Below the pieces are notes generated by a model. The model worked only from the letters and a program-made list of their open reading frames with translations, was not told where the DNA came from and did no database searches. Source: Pseudoclavibacter terrae (GTDB lineage Bacteria > Actinomycetota > Actinomycetes > Actinomycetales > Microbacteriaceae). Taken from it: 64,000 nucleotides of DNA. The stretch lies in NCBI RefSeq assembly GCF_008831075.1, contig NZ_WBJX01000007.1, positions 62,001 to 126,000 of the forward strand, given 5' to 3'. This document shows, piece by piece, positions 9,416 through 17,363 of the stretch. The number at the start of each line of letters is the position of its first letter. Within the stretch, counting starts at the first letter, position 1. The translations under genes were made by a program, and so were the position numbers.

Positions 9416-10507
9416 TTAGGGCTGATAGTTCTTCAGCTCGGGGTTCTCGGTGTAGATCTCGTCGAGGATCGTCGTGTCGAAGAGGTCGTCGGCTTCGAGC
9501 TCCCACCCTGCGGCGGCGAGGGACGCGATGGTCTGCGTCTTGAGCTCGTCCGAGATGGTGAAGAGGCCGTTCGCCTCGGTCTCCGGGGTGGAGATCAGCT
9601 CCGCCTGGGCCATGAGGCCGGCCTCGACCTTCGCGGGGTCGAGCTCGCCGAAGGTCAGGTCACCGGCTGCGGCCGACGCGTTGTAGTGCTCGGTCACCTT
9701 CGCGACGGTGTCGTCGGTCGGCTGCGTGAACGTGTCGGTCCAGCCTTTGATCTCGGCGATGAGGAACGCTTTGACGAGCTCCGGGTTCTCGTCCAGGTAC
9801 TGCTCGGTGACCGTGATCGCCTCGGCGACGTACGGCAGCCCGTTGTCCGCGTAGGCGAGGTTCGTGACCTCGTAGCCCTCCATCTCGACCGTGATGGCCT
9901 CGTTCGTCAGGTAGGCCATGAAGCCGTCGACTTCACCGTTCATGAGGGGCGTTGGGTCGAAGTCGACGGGAACGACCGTCACCTGGTCCTCACTGATGCC
10001 GTTCGCGGCGAGCAGCGCCTTGAAGACGGACGCGTTCGAGTCCTGCACGCCGATCTTCTTGCCGACCAGGTCCTCCGGCGTGGCGATGTTGCCCTTGTCT
10101 GTCAGCGACAGGATCGTGAACGGGTTCTTCTGGAAGGTCGTCGCGACGATCTTCAGCGGGGCGTCCTGCTCCGCGACCGCGGCTCCGACGGAGGCGGCGT
10201 CGCTGAGCGCGAACTGCACGGAACCGGAGAGGAGCTTGGCGACGCCCGTGTCCGGGCCCGCGATGCCCTGCACCTCGGAGAAGCCCGCCTCGTCGTAGTA
10301 GCCGTTGTCGTAGGCGTAGTACTCACCCGCGAATTCCTCGTTCTTGATCCACGAGTACTGCACGCTGATCTCGCCGTGGTCGACGGATGCGCTGCCCGGG
10401 GACGACTCTGATGCGCTTGGCGAGCAGGCGGTGAGGGCGAGCGCGGCAGTTGCGGTGAGGGCGAGCGCCGCAGTTGCGCGTCGGCGTGCTCTGGTGAGTG
10501 TGTGCAT
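9416..10507 (-). CDS. ABC transporter substrate-binding lipoprotein (NMT1/THI5-like)
   Basis: A 363-residue lipoprotein. The signal peptide ends in the lipobox LTAC with Cys28 as the lipidation site. The mature domain has the NMT1/THI5 pattern, including [19 protein letters not shown]. Family members bind pyrimidine precursors, nitrate, sulfonates or aromatic compounds, and the ligand here is unknown. The ATG at 10507 has AAGGAGAACC just upstream, which decides the start over the longer frame at 10555. Position between a heterocycle deaminase and a molybdenum hydroxylase suggests an N-heterocycle ligand (inference). Confidence 0.9.
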   Translation of the reverse strand: MHTLTRARRRATAALALTATAALALTACSPSASESSPGSASVDHGEISVQYSWIKNEEFAGEYYAYDNGYYDEAGFSEVQGIAGPDTGVAKLLSGSVQFALSDAASVGAAVAEQDAPLKIVATTFQKNPFTILSLTDKGNIATPEDLVGKKIGVQDSNASVFKALLAANGISEDQVTVVPVDFDPTPLMNGEVDGFMAYLTNEAITVEMEGYEVTNLAYADNGLPYVAEAITVTEQYLDENPELVKAFLIAEIKGWTDTFTQPTDDTVAKVTEHYNASAAAGDLTFGELDPAKVEAGLMAQAELISTPETEANGLFTISDELKTQTIASLAAAGWELEADDLFDTTILDEIYTENPELKNYQP

Positions 10508-10551
10508 CGGTTCTCCTTGAATGCAATCGGCTAGTCGCGACATTAGGCAGT

Positions 10552-13398
10552 TCATATTTCGGGGACGGGTTCGCCGGTGTTACGGGCGTGATTCGCGATT
10601 CGCCAGACCCGGTCACGGCTGAAGGGCTGCTCGAACGGGCGGCTCCCGAGGGCGCGCGCGATCGCGTTCCCGAGGGCTGGGGCGACCGGGTTGTACGGTG
10701 ACTCGCTCATGGACTTCGCGCCGAAGGGCCCGAGGTCGTCGCTGGTGTCGGCGAAGTACACCTCGGTGTCTGGCACGTCGGCGAACTGCGGCACCCGGTA
10801 GAGGCGGAACACGGGGTTGGCGACGCGGCCGCCGTCGTCCAGCGTCACCTCTTCGTAGAGCGCGCTGCCGAGCCCCTGTGCGACGCCGCCCTCGATCTGC
10901 CCGCGACACTGTGCCGGGTTCATGACGTACCCGGCGTCAGCAGCGTGGACGGACTGCAGGATGCGCACCGTTCCGGTCTCCGGCTCGACGGCCAGCCTGA
11001 CGGCGTGCACGTTGAAGGCGAGCGAGCGGTGCTCGCCGAGCTCGCTGCCGTCGGCGGTGATCTCGCCGCCGTTCTCCTCCGATGCCAGCCGCGCGAAGCC
11101 GATGAGCCCGCTTGGCGTCTCGACGCCGTCGAGTGCGAGTTCCACGTCGTCGGGAGACGCCCCGGTGATGGCCGCCGCGCGTTCCCGCATCCGCTCCCCC
11201 AGCGAGAGGCAGGCGGCGTGCAGCGCCTTGCCGGCGACGGTGATGCCAGCGGACGCGAACGCGCCCGTGTCGTGCTCGACCGCATCCGTGTCGGAATTCC
11301 ATAGCTCGAGTCGGTCGAAGCTCGTGCGCAGGTCGGTGACCGCGATCTGCTTGAGCACGGTCGTGGTGCCGTTGCCGAACTCGGCCGTGCCGGTGCGCAG
11401 CAGGTACGTGCCGTCGGCGCGGAGCGTCGCCGTCGTGTGCGCGATGTGCCCGAACGGCGCCATCGTGGCGATCATGGCCGCGGCGACCCCCTCCCCGACG
11501 AGCCAGCCGGGAGGGGCCTCCTCGCCGTTGCCGCGGCGGAGCGCGTCCTGCGCGAGGTCGAGGCACTGGTCGAACCCGTAGCTTCCCCACACGAGGTCGT
11601 CGTGCCCCGGATCGTCGCCCTCGCGGATCGCGTTGCGTCGCCGGAGCTCGAACGGGTCGAGGTCGAGCTTCTCGGCGAGCATGTCCATCGCCGACTCCAC
11701 GCCGAGGATGACCTGGCCGAGCCCGTAGCCGCGGAAGGCGCCGGAGGGCACCGTGTTCGTGTACACGACCTCCGCATCCAGTCGCCGGAGCGGGACACGG
11801 TAGATCGTCGTCGACTCCGCGAGTGAGTGGAAGAGCACGCCGCGCGAGTGGTTGCCGTATGCGCCCGTGTTGCTGAGCACGTCGAGCTGCATCGCGGTCA
11901 GCACGCCGTCCTCGTCGGCGCCGAGCGTGACCGACACCCGCATCGGGTGCCTGACGGCGGCGCGCTGGAACTCGTCCGTGCGCGAGAACTCGTACGAGAC
12001 GGGCCTTCCGATGCTCAGCACCGCGAGCGCGACGAGGTCCTCGGTGAAGATCTCCTGCTTGCCGCCGAACCCGCCGCCGAGCCGCGCGGCCAGCACCCGC
12101 ACCCGATCTCGGTCCAGGTCGAAGAGGTGGGCGATCTCGTCGCGTGCCAGGAACGGCACCTGCGTCGAGGAGCGGATGACGAGGCGTCCGTCGTCGTCGA
12201 GCCAGCCGATCGAGCCGTGCGTCTCGAGCTGCGCGTGCGTGACACGCGCGGTCTGCCACGTGCCGGAGACGGTGACCGCGCTCGAGGCGAACGCCTCGGT
12301 GAGGTCCGGGCCCGCGTGGACGCTCGTGATGACATTGCGCTCGGCCTCGTCGACGCGCTCCTCGGGCGTGCGATCCGGATGCACCAGCGGTGCGCCGGGC
12401 AGACGGGCTTCCTCCGGGTCGAAGACGGCCGGCAGCGGATCGTAGTCGACGCGGACGAGGGCGCGCGCGGCATCCGCCGCTTCGGCAGTCTCCGCGACGA
12501 CGGCGGCGACGCGCTGCCCGATGTGCCGCACGACGCTGTCGAGCAGGAGCGTGTCGTCTGGGTCGTCGGTGCGGTGCTCGTGGCGGGCCGACGAGTAGCG
12601 ACGCTGCGGGACGTCCTCGTGCGTGAAGATGCGCACGACGCCGGGCACGGCAAGCGCCTCAGCCGTGTCGACGCGCAGGATGCGCGCGTGCGCGTGCGGG
12701 CTCGTCACGACCCGCAGCACGAGCGCGTCGCTCGCCGGATGCCCGGGCGGCAGGTCGAACGTGAACGGCTCGAGGCCCTGGACGATGCGTCTCGCCGCCT
12801 CGGGGACGACGGAGCTGCCGACCGTCTGGAGCTGGGGCTGGGGCTGAGGCTCGGGCTGGGGGTCGGGCGCTTCGTCGGGCTGCGCCCTGGGCTGAGAGGC
12901 GGTTTCCGGCAGGGCCTTCGACGCACCGACCGAAGTGGGCAGGCCGCAGGTCTGTGCGCAGGACCCCGCACGCGCGGACCCGCAGATCGCTTCGCGGATG
13001 GGCCGGTAGCCCGTGCACCGGCACAGGTTTCCCTTCATCCGCTTGTCGAACTCGTCGAGGTCCGCCTCCTCCAGGGTCGACGCGGTCACGCTCATGCCCG
13101 GGCTGCAGAAGCCGCACTGGAAGCCGAACCCCTCCGCCAGCGCCTCCTGCACCGGGTGCAGCTCGTCGCCCGGTGCGAGGCCGGCGGCCGTCGTGACGCT
13201 CCTCCCCGCCACCCGCATCGCCGGGATGAGGCACGAGTGCACGGGAGTGCCGTCGAGCAGGACCGAGCAGGCGCCGCAGTCGCCGGCGTCGCATCCCTTC
13301 TTCACGGTCATGGACCCGGTCTCCCGCAACAGGGTCCGCAGGCACTGGCCCGCGCGCGGCTCCGCCGAGCGGCCAGTGCCGTCCACTTCGAACTTCAC
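10552..13398 (-). CDS. molybdenum hydroxylase, fused [2Fe-2S] + Mo-binding subunit (xanthine dehydrogenase family)
   Basis: A 948-residue fusion. Residues about 1-155 carry the two [2Fe-2S] clusters of the small subunit: plant-type GCDAGDCGACSVLLDG, and the second cluster in CGFCSPGM ... CRCTGYRPI. A low-complexity linker rich in Pro and Gln follows (near residues 175-205). The rest is the Mo-cofactor subunit with GGGFGGKQE, GAFRGYGLGQ and, near the end, the conserved catalytic Glu in GAKSMSES, where family members usually have a GxGE motif. In most bacteria these are separate polypeptides. The start is the GTG at 13398, overlapping the FAD-subunit stop by GTGA; the upstream ATG at 13452 is inside that gene. 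The substrate is probably a purine or other N-heterocycle. Confidence 0.88.
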   Translation of the reverse strand: MKFEVDGTGRSAEPRAGQCLRTLLRETGSMTVKKGCDAGDCGACSVLLDGTPVHSCLIPAMRVAGRSVTTAAGLAPGDELHPVQEALAEGFGFQCGFCSPGMSVTASTLEEADLDEFDKRMKGNLCRCTGYRPIREAICGSARAGSCAQTCGLPTSVGASKALPETASQPRAQPDEAPDPQPEPQPQPQLQTVGSSVVPEAARRIVQGLEPFTFDLPPGHPASDALVLRVVTSPHAHARILRVDTAEALAVPGVVRIFTHEDVPQRRYSSARHEHRTDDPDDTLLLDSVVRHIGQRVAAVVAETAEAADAARALVRVDYDPLPAVFDPEEARLPGAPLVHPDRTPEERVDEAERNVITSVHAGPDLTEAFASSAVTVSGTWQTARVTHAQLETHGSIGWLDDDGRLVIRSSTQVPFLARDEIAHLFDLDRDRVRVLAARLGGGFGGKQEIFTEDLVALAVLSIGRPVSYEFSRTDEFQRAAVRHPMRVSVTLGADEDGVLTAMQLDVLSNTGAYGNHSRGVLFHSLAESTTIYRVPLRRLDAEVVYTNTVPSGAFRGYGLGQVILGVESAMDMLAEKLDLDPFELRRRNAIREGDDPGHDDLVWGSYGFDQCLDLAQDALRRGNGEEAPPGWLVGEGVAAAMIATMAPFGHIAHTTATLRADGTYLLRTGTAEFGNGTTTVLKQIAVTDLRTSFDRLELWNSDTDAVEHDTGAFASAGITVAGKALHAACLSLGERMRERAAAITGASPDDVELALDGVETPSGLIGFARLASEENGGEITADGSELGEHRSLAFNVHAVRLAVEPETGTVRILQSVHAADAGYVMNPAQCRGQIEGGVAQGLGSALYEEVTLDDGGRVANPVFRLYRVPQFADVPDTEVYFADTSDDLGPFGAKSMSESPYNPVAPALGNAIARALGSRPFEQPFSRDRVWRIANHARNTGEPVPEI

Positions 13399-14222
13399 GA
13401 GAGTCCCTTCCGGATGCGCTCGGCGAGCACGATGCTCACGCCGCGACGCCAATCTGCCGAGCCGAGCGGGTCACCGTAGTACCCCTGCGCCTCTCCGACG
13501 CGCTCGGCGAGCTCCGCCGCGGTCGGCAGCTGCGGAAACGCGAGCACGGTGGGTGTCTGGGTGGCCGCGGTGACAGTGAAGACGCTGCCCCCTTCGGGGT
13601 CGACGCGGCCAGTGACGACGGCTCCCGAGCGCCCGTGCTCGGCGAGCGCGATCTTGAGGAGCCGCGCGTGGGAGCGCAGCGCGGCGGCCGGAAGGTGGAT
13701 GCTGCGGAGCACGTCGCCCGGCCGCAGCACGGTCGTCCCATCCCCCGTCACCAGTTCCGCGACGGGCAGGCGGATGTCGTCGGCGCCCCGCCAGATCTCG
13801 GCCGTCCCATCGAGCGCCACACACAGCGAGACCATGCCGGCCGCCGCGAACGCCCGACAGATGTTGCCGCCGACCGTCGCCGTGTTCCAGATCTTGAACG
13901 ATGCGAGGAGCGCGTCAGCGGCGGCGGGGATGAGCGACAGCGCCGGCCAGTCCACCTGCGACGGGTGCGTGCCTCCCCGCGCGGCGCTCTTCGCCCACGC
14001 GACGAGCGTGGCGATGGTGCAGGTCGCCGCGATGCGCAACCCGCCCGTATCCGCCTCGATATCAGGCCAGGCCATTCCGGTCACGTCGACGAAGCCCGTC
14101 GTGGCGGGCTGCGGCTCGCTCATGAGCCACGTGCCGCCCGCGAGGATCACCTCGCCCGGCGCGAGCAGCAGGTCCTCGCGGGATCGTGCGACGCGGTACG
14201 AGCGCACCGTCGTGATGTCCAT
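13395..14222 (-). CDS. molybdenum hydroxylase FAD-binding subunit
   Basis: A 275-residue FAD protein of the CO-dehydrogenase/xanthine-dehydrogenase medium-subunit family. It has VILAGGTWLMSEPQP near residue 25 and the FAD-binding stretch FKIWNTATVGGNICRAFAAAG near residue 115. It passes electrons between the FeS domain and NAD or another acceptor. I place the start at 14222 (MDITTVRSYRV), preceded by GGGAGGG. It is the first gene of a two-gene transcript and couples to the FeS-Mo fusion by a GTGA overlap. It is divergent from xdhC across 170 bases. Confidence 0.88.
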   Translation of the reverse strand: MDITTVRSYRVARSREDLLLAPGEVILAGGTWLMSEPQPATTGFVDVTGMAWPDIEADTGGLRIAATCTIATLVAWAKSAARGGTHPSQVDWPALSLIPAAADALLASFKIWNTATVGGNICRAFAAAGMVSLCVALDGTAEIWRGADDIRLPVAELVTGDGTTVLRPGDVLRSIHLPAAALRSHARLLKIALAEHGRSGAVVTGRVDPEGGSVFTVTAATQTPTVLAFPQLPTAAELAERVGEAQGYYGDPLGSADWRRGVSIVLAERIRKGLS

Positions 14223-14392
14223 CGGCCCTCCCGGTCGTGAGTCGTGCGCGTGCAGCTGACTGAGCGCGAGATCGGATGCTGGGGAGTGAAGCAGACGGCC
14301 GTTTCGTCGGTGTTTCGATCGTGGGTCGTGGGATGCGACGACCTTCACCTGCCCGCAACAGGCGCGCAATGGGGCGCGCCTAGCGTTTCGGC

Positions 14393-15469
14393 ATGCGTGG
14401 AATTCTGCCGATTGCCGCCGAGTGGGCGCGGGCCGGGCGTCCGTTCGCGATGGCGACGCTCGTCGCCGTGAGCGGCAGCGCGCCCCGCGAGGTGGGTGCG
14501 AGCCTCATCGTGTCCGCGGAGGGGGAAGTCTTCGGAAACGTGTCGGGCGGATGCGTGGAGGGCGCCGTCTACGAGCAGTGCCTGGAGGCGATCCGGAGTG
14601 GCGCCGTGAGCGTCGAGACGTTCGGGTACAGCTCTGCCGAGGCGTTCTCCGTTGGCCTGAGCTGCGGCGGCGTCATCGAGGTGCTCGTGCGCCCCATCCC
14701 GCCCGGAAGCGTCGCCGCCCGGGACATCCTGCTCCTGGCCGAACGCGAAGCGCGTGCCATGCAGGTGACGTACACGCTGCTGGTCGAAGGCGCCGACGTC
14801 GGGCGAGGCGTCATCGACCAGACCGCGCCACCCTCGTCGGGAGCCGTGACGATCACCCTCGGGTCGCCGCCCCGGCTCATCCTCGTGGGCGCGGTCGAGT
14901 TCGCCGTGGCGCTCTCCCGCATCGCGATCGCCGCGGGCATGCGGGTGACGGTCGTCGACCCTCGCGAGGTGTTCGCGACGGCGGCCCGCTTCCCCGGGGC
15001 AGACGTCGTCGTCGCCTGGCCGCACCGCTACCTGGAGTCCGCGGAGGCGGATGCGCGCACCGCCGTGTGCGTGCTCACGCACGACCCGAAGCTCGACGTG
15101 CCCGCACTGCGCGCGGCGCTCGCGTCCGACGCCGGCTACGTCGGCGTGATGGGCAGCCGCCAGACGCACGAAGAACGGCTCGAGCGGCTGGCAGCGGAGT
15201 CGTCGGGGGCTGGGGCGGGGTCCGGGTCCGGGTCGCTGGAATCCGGGTCCGGGTCCGGGTCCGGGTCGGCCAAGCAACCGGTGTCGGCTGAGCAGCTTGA
15301 GCGGCTGCGTTCGCCGATAGGACTCGACCTGGGAGGTCGCTCTCCAGAGGAGACTGCCCTCTCGATTCTTGCCGAGATCGTCGCCGACCGGCATGGCGCA
15401 TCCGGCCGCCGCCTGTCTGAGCTCTCGGGTCCGGTGCATCGGCCGCTGGACGCTCGCGTCGCATCATGA
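14393..15469 (+). CDS. xdhC: XdhC/CoxI family molybdenum-cofactor maturation protein
   Basis: A 358-residue protein. The N-terminal XdhC/CoxI domain is shown by VAVSGSAPREVGASLIVSAE, VSGGCVEGAVYEQC and LSCGGVIEVLVRP. The C-terminal Rossmann-like XdhC domain contains VVDPREVFATAARFP and YVGVMGSRQTHEERLERL. XdhC binds the sulfurated cofactor and hands it to xanthine-dehydrogenase-type enzymes. The unusual part is a roughly 25-residue Gly/Ser-rich insert (about residues 271-295) just before the conserved RSPIGLDLGGRSPEETALSI segment. It is encoded by TCCGGG hexamer repeats and is in frame. Confidence 0.9.
   Translation: MRGILPIAAEWARAGRPFAMATLVAVSGSAPREVGASLIVSAEGEVFGNVSGGCVEGAVYEQCLEAIRSGAVSVETFGYSSAEAFSVGLSCGGVIEVLVRPIPPGSVAARDILLLAEREARAMQVTYTLLVEGADVGRGVIDQTAPPSSGAVTITLGSPPRLILVGAVEFAVALSRIAIAAGMRVTVVDPREVFATAARFPGADVVVAWPHRYLESAEADARTAVCVLTHDPKLDVPALRAALASDAGYVGVMGSRQTHEERLERLAAESSGAGAGSGSGSLESGSGSGSGSAKQPVSAEQLERLRSPIGLDLGGRSPEETALSILAEIVADRHGASGRRLSELSGPVHRPLDARVAS
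15205..15275 (+). repeat. in-frame TCCGGG hexanucleotide repeat inside xdhC
   Basis: Two runs of (TCCGGG) units encode Gly-Ser dipeptides. They separate the Rossmann core of XdhC from its conserved C-terminal segment. Units are multiples of three bases, so length changes would alter the linker without shifting the frame. Confidence 0.7.
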
Positions 15470-15556
15470 CGGCGTCCAGGCACGGATTGGTGTGCGCATG
15501 AGGAGCCGCGTGTGAGCCGAGGCGTGTGGCGGCGCCGAGAACTGCGAGTGCGCTGC

Positions 15557-15900
15557 GCGCAGACCTGGGGGTTCCGCATCCGAATCGGCGGATGCGGATG
15601 CACACAACCCACGTCTGCGCGACCGGGGCAAGACCCCGCACAGACCTGGGAGTTCCGCATCCAAAGCGACGGATGCGGATGCGCACAACCCACGTCTGCA
15701 CGGCCGGCGCAAGACCCCGCACAGACCCGGGAGTTCCGCATCCCCGACGGCGGCCGCGGAAGCGCACAACCCACGTCTGCACGGCCGGCGCAAGACCCCG
15801 CACAGACCCGGGAGTTCCGCATCCGAATCGGCGGCTGCGGTTGCCGGAAGCCGAGGTCTACCCAGGGGCCGCCCAGGGACCCGGGGGTTGCGCATGCGGC
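15557..15900. repeat. 81-base tandem repeat array, each unit a long hairpin
   Basis: The landmark AGACC(T/C)(G)GG recurs at 15561, 15642, 15723 and 15804, an exact 81-base period, with a degraded fifth copy near 15880. Each unit is self-complementary. The outer arms pair CAGACCTGGG..TT with AACCCACGTCTG, and the inner arms pair CCGCATCC with GGATGCGG around an 8-base loop that differs between units. Units are separated by a smaller GGGG-caaga-CCCC hairpin. Because 81 is a multiple of 3, several frames stay open across the array. I do not regard these as genes. The array fills the xdhC-mocA gap (15470-15936). Confidence 0.82.
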
Positions 15901-15936
15901 GGGGCCAGCGGAGATGCTCCCGGCCCAGGTGTGCGG

Positions 15937-16488
15937 ATGAGCGTGGCCGGGGTCGTGCTGGCGGCGGGGGCGGGGTCAAGGTTTGGCGGGCCGAAGGCGC
16001 TGGCGTCTCTGCCCGATGGAACGCCGTGGGTGGCGCTGGCCGTGGAGACGCTTGTCGGGGCCGGATGCTCAGAGGTGCTCGTCGCCCTCGGCGCCGGGCG
16101 CGCGGAGGCCTCCGCGCTGGTACCGGCGAGCGCGGCGGTCGTGTCCGTGCCGGACTGGGCGGAGGGCCTCGCTGCCTCAGTGCGCGCCGCGCTGCGTGCC
16201 GCCGCGACGACCGATGCGGACGCCGTCCTGCTGATCCCCGTCGACACGCCCGATCTGCCGGTCATGGCCTGCCGGAGGGTTCTCGGTGCGGGTGGGCCGC
16301 TTGCCCGGGCGAGCTACGGCGGCGAGCCCGGGCATCCGGTGCTCATCGGCCGCGAGCACTGGATTCCCCTCGCCTCGAGCCTCGCCGGTGACCGAGGCGC
16401 CGGCGCGTACCTGACGGCCCGGAGCGCCGTCTCGGTCGAATGCGGCGACCTGTGGCATGGCCACGACATCGACACCCGCCCGGCCTGA
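15937..16488 (+). CDS. MobA/MocA-like nucleotidyltransferase (Mo-cofactor cytidylyl/guanylyltransferase)
   Basis: A 183-residue NTP-transferase. The N-terminal VAGVVLAAGAGSRFGGPKAL (residues 3-22) is the NTP-binding loop, and IPVDTPDLP is the metal-binding segment. Family members (MocA, MobA) attach CMP or GMP to molybdopterin. Xanthine-dehydrogenase-type enzymes in bacteria often need the cytidine form, which fits its position beside xdhC and the Mo hydroxylase. The start is the ATG at 15937 (MSVAGVV). The longer frame reading through the tandem repeat is rejected. Confidence 0.85.
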   Translation: MSVAGVVLAAGAGSRFGGPKALASLPDGTPWVALAVETLVGAGCSEVLVALGAGRAEASALVPASAAVVSVPDWAEGLAASVRAALRAAATTDADAVLLIPVDTPDLPVMACRRVLGAGGPLARASYGGEPGHPVLIGREHWIPLASSLAGDRGAGAYLTARSAVSVECGDLWHGHDIDTRPA

Positions 16489-16501
16489 ACATCCGCGTCT
16501 T

Positions 16502-16517
16502 CTCGGCACGCGCCGAG
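16502..16517. terminator. short hairpin after mocA-like gene
   Basis: CTCGGC-acgc-GCCGAG, 14 bases after the stop of the nucleotidyltransferase, is a plausible terminator stem without a T-tract. Confidence 0.5.
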
Positions 16518-16522
16518 CAATC

Positions 16523-16710
16523 TGCGCAGACCTGGGCTTCACGCAACTCAACGGGCCACGCCAGCCGCGCTAGCCCCAGGTCTCCGCGGGGCTCGCTCGC
16601 AGACCTCGGGGCTCGCTCGCAGACCGCGGGGCTCGCTCGCAGACCTCGGAGTTCGGCAGCTACGTCGGTGGGACGGGATGCACGAGCCACAGGTCTTCGC
16701 GAGGGCGGCG
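16523..16710. repeat. intergenic palindrome plus 20-base tandem repeat
   Basis: TGCGCAGACCTGGGCT (16523-16538) pairs with AGCCCCAGGTCTCCGC (16572-16587), the same arm family as the 81-base array. It runs directly into three copies of a 20-base unit (GGGGCTCGCTCGCAGACCTC-like; GCTCGCTCGC at 16591, 16611 and 16631). A further AGGTCT copy lies near 16692. It occupies the gap between the convergent nucleotidyltransferase and rhamnose mutarotase genes. Confidence 0.75.
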
Positions 16711-16723
16711 GGCGGAAAGCCCG

Positions 16724-17056
16724 CTACGCGCCGAGCTGGTCTTCCAGGTTGAAGACCTCGACGAGGGGGGATGCGGCCTGGTCGGCCCGGCCTTCGAGGC
16801 CGTCGAAGAACTGGGACATGTCAGCTTCCCAGCGTGCCGCGACGGGCGAGGCGGCGAGGTACGCGTTCGCGGCGGCCTCGTCGTCGACGTCGTAGCTGCC
16901 GAAGAGCGTGCCGTCCGGCGCCAGGAACAGCGAGTAGTTGCGTCGGCCGGCCGCCGCGATCTCGGCGAGCATCTCCGGCCACACCTCCGCGTGGCGGCGC
17001 ACGTACTCGTCGATGTGCTTGGGTGCGACCTTGAGTTGGAATCCGATTCTCGGCAT
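16724..17056 (-). CDS. rhaM: L-rhamnose mutarotase
   Basis: A 110-residue enzyme that interconverts the alpha and beta anomers of L-rhamnose after uptake. MPRIGFQLKVAPKHIDEY, the catalytic-His region HAEVWPEML and the NYSLFLAPDGTLFGSYD segment are characteristic of RhaM/RhaU. AGGAAGAG precedes the ATG. It is the last gene of the rhamnose importer cluster on the minus strand, matching the rhaSTPQU grouping known from rhizobia. Confidence 0.93.
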   Translation of the reverse strand: MPRIGFQLKVAPKHIDEYVRRHAEVWPEMLAEIAAAGRRNYSLFLAPDGTLFGSYDVDDEAAANAYLAASPVAARWEADMSQFFDGLEGRADQAASPLVEVFNLEDQLGA

Positions 17057-17363
17057 GAGCTCTTCCTATCTGATGAGATGCCACGTTCTGAGCAGTGCCG
17101 CGGCTGACGGTGCTGCGGCCGACGGCGCCTGGCGCCCCGCCCCGGCCCGGCCCGCCCCGGCCCGGCCCGGCACAAACATCCGGAAAATGCAGGCTCGTCA
17201 CGAAACGAAAACGCACTTCCCGCGTGGATGCACTCGAGGGCGGATGCGCAGGGCGGATGCGCGGAGCGAAATGCGCAGACGCCGCGTCGGGAGGTGGCCC
17301 CGGCGCGGCGTCTGCAGTTCGGTTCGGCGAGGCGACTGGCGCCCGCCTTCAGGTGTTCAGCTG
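17057..17363. other. intergenic region with GC-rich simple repeat and hairpin
   Basis: This gap separates rhaM from the rhamnose-binding-protein gene. It contains a CCCGGCCCGG-type simple repeat (about 17139-17172) and GGATGCGC repeats near 17240-17262. The hairpin at 17275-17315 is listed separately. No gene is visible. Confidence 0.6.
17275..17315 (-). terminator. hairpin downstream of rhaS
   Basis: GCAGACGCCGCG (17275-17286) and CGCGGCGTCTGC (17304-17315) form a perfect 12-base-pair stem. It is 49 bases beyond the substrate-binding-protein stop. It may attenuate read-through into rhaM. Confidence 0.65.

Noticed and set aside
15557-15900. Array considered as a CRISPR
   Set aside because: The period is 81 bases with the whole unit repeated rather than short repeats with unique spacers. 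No cas genes are present.
15512-15940. Open frames with a repeated peptide across the tandem array
   Set aside because: The 81-base period keeps several frames open on both strands. The peptides merely reflect the DNA repeat and there is no good start signal, so hairpin-repeat DNA explains it better.
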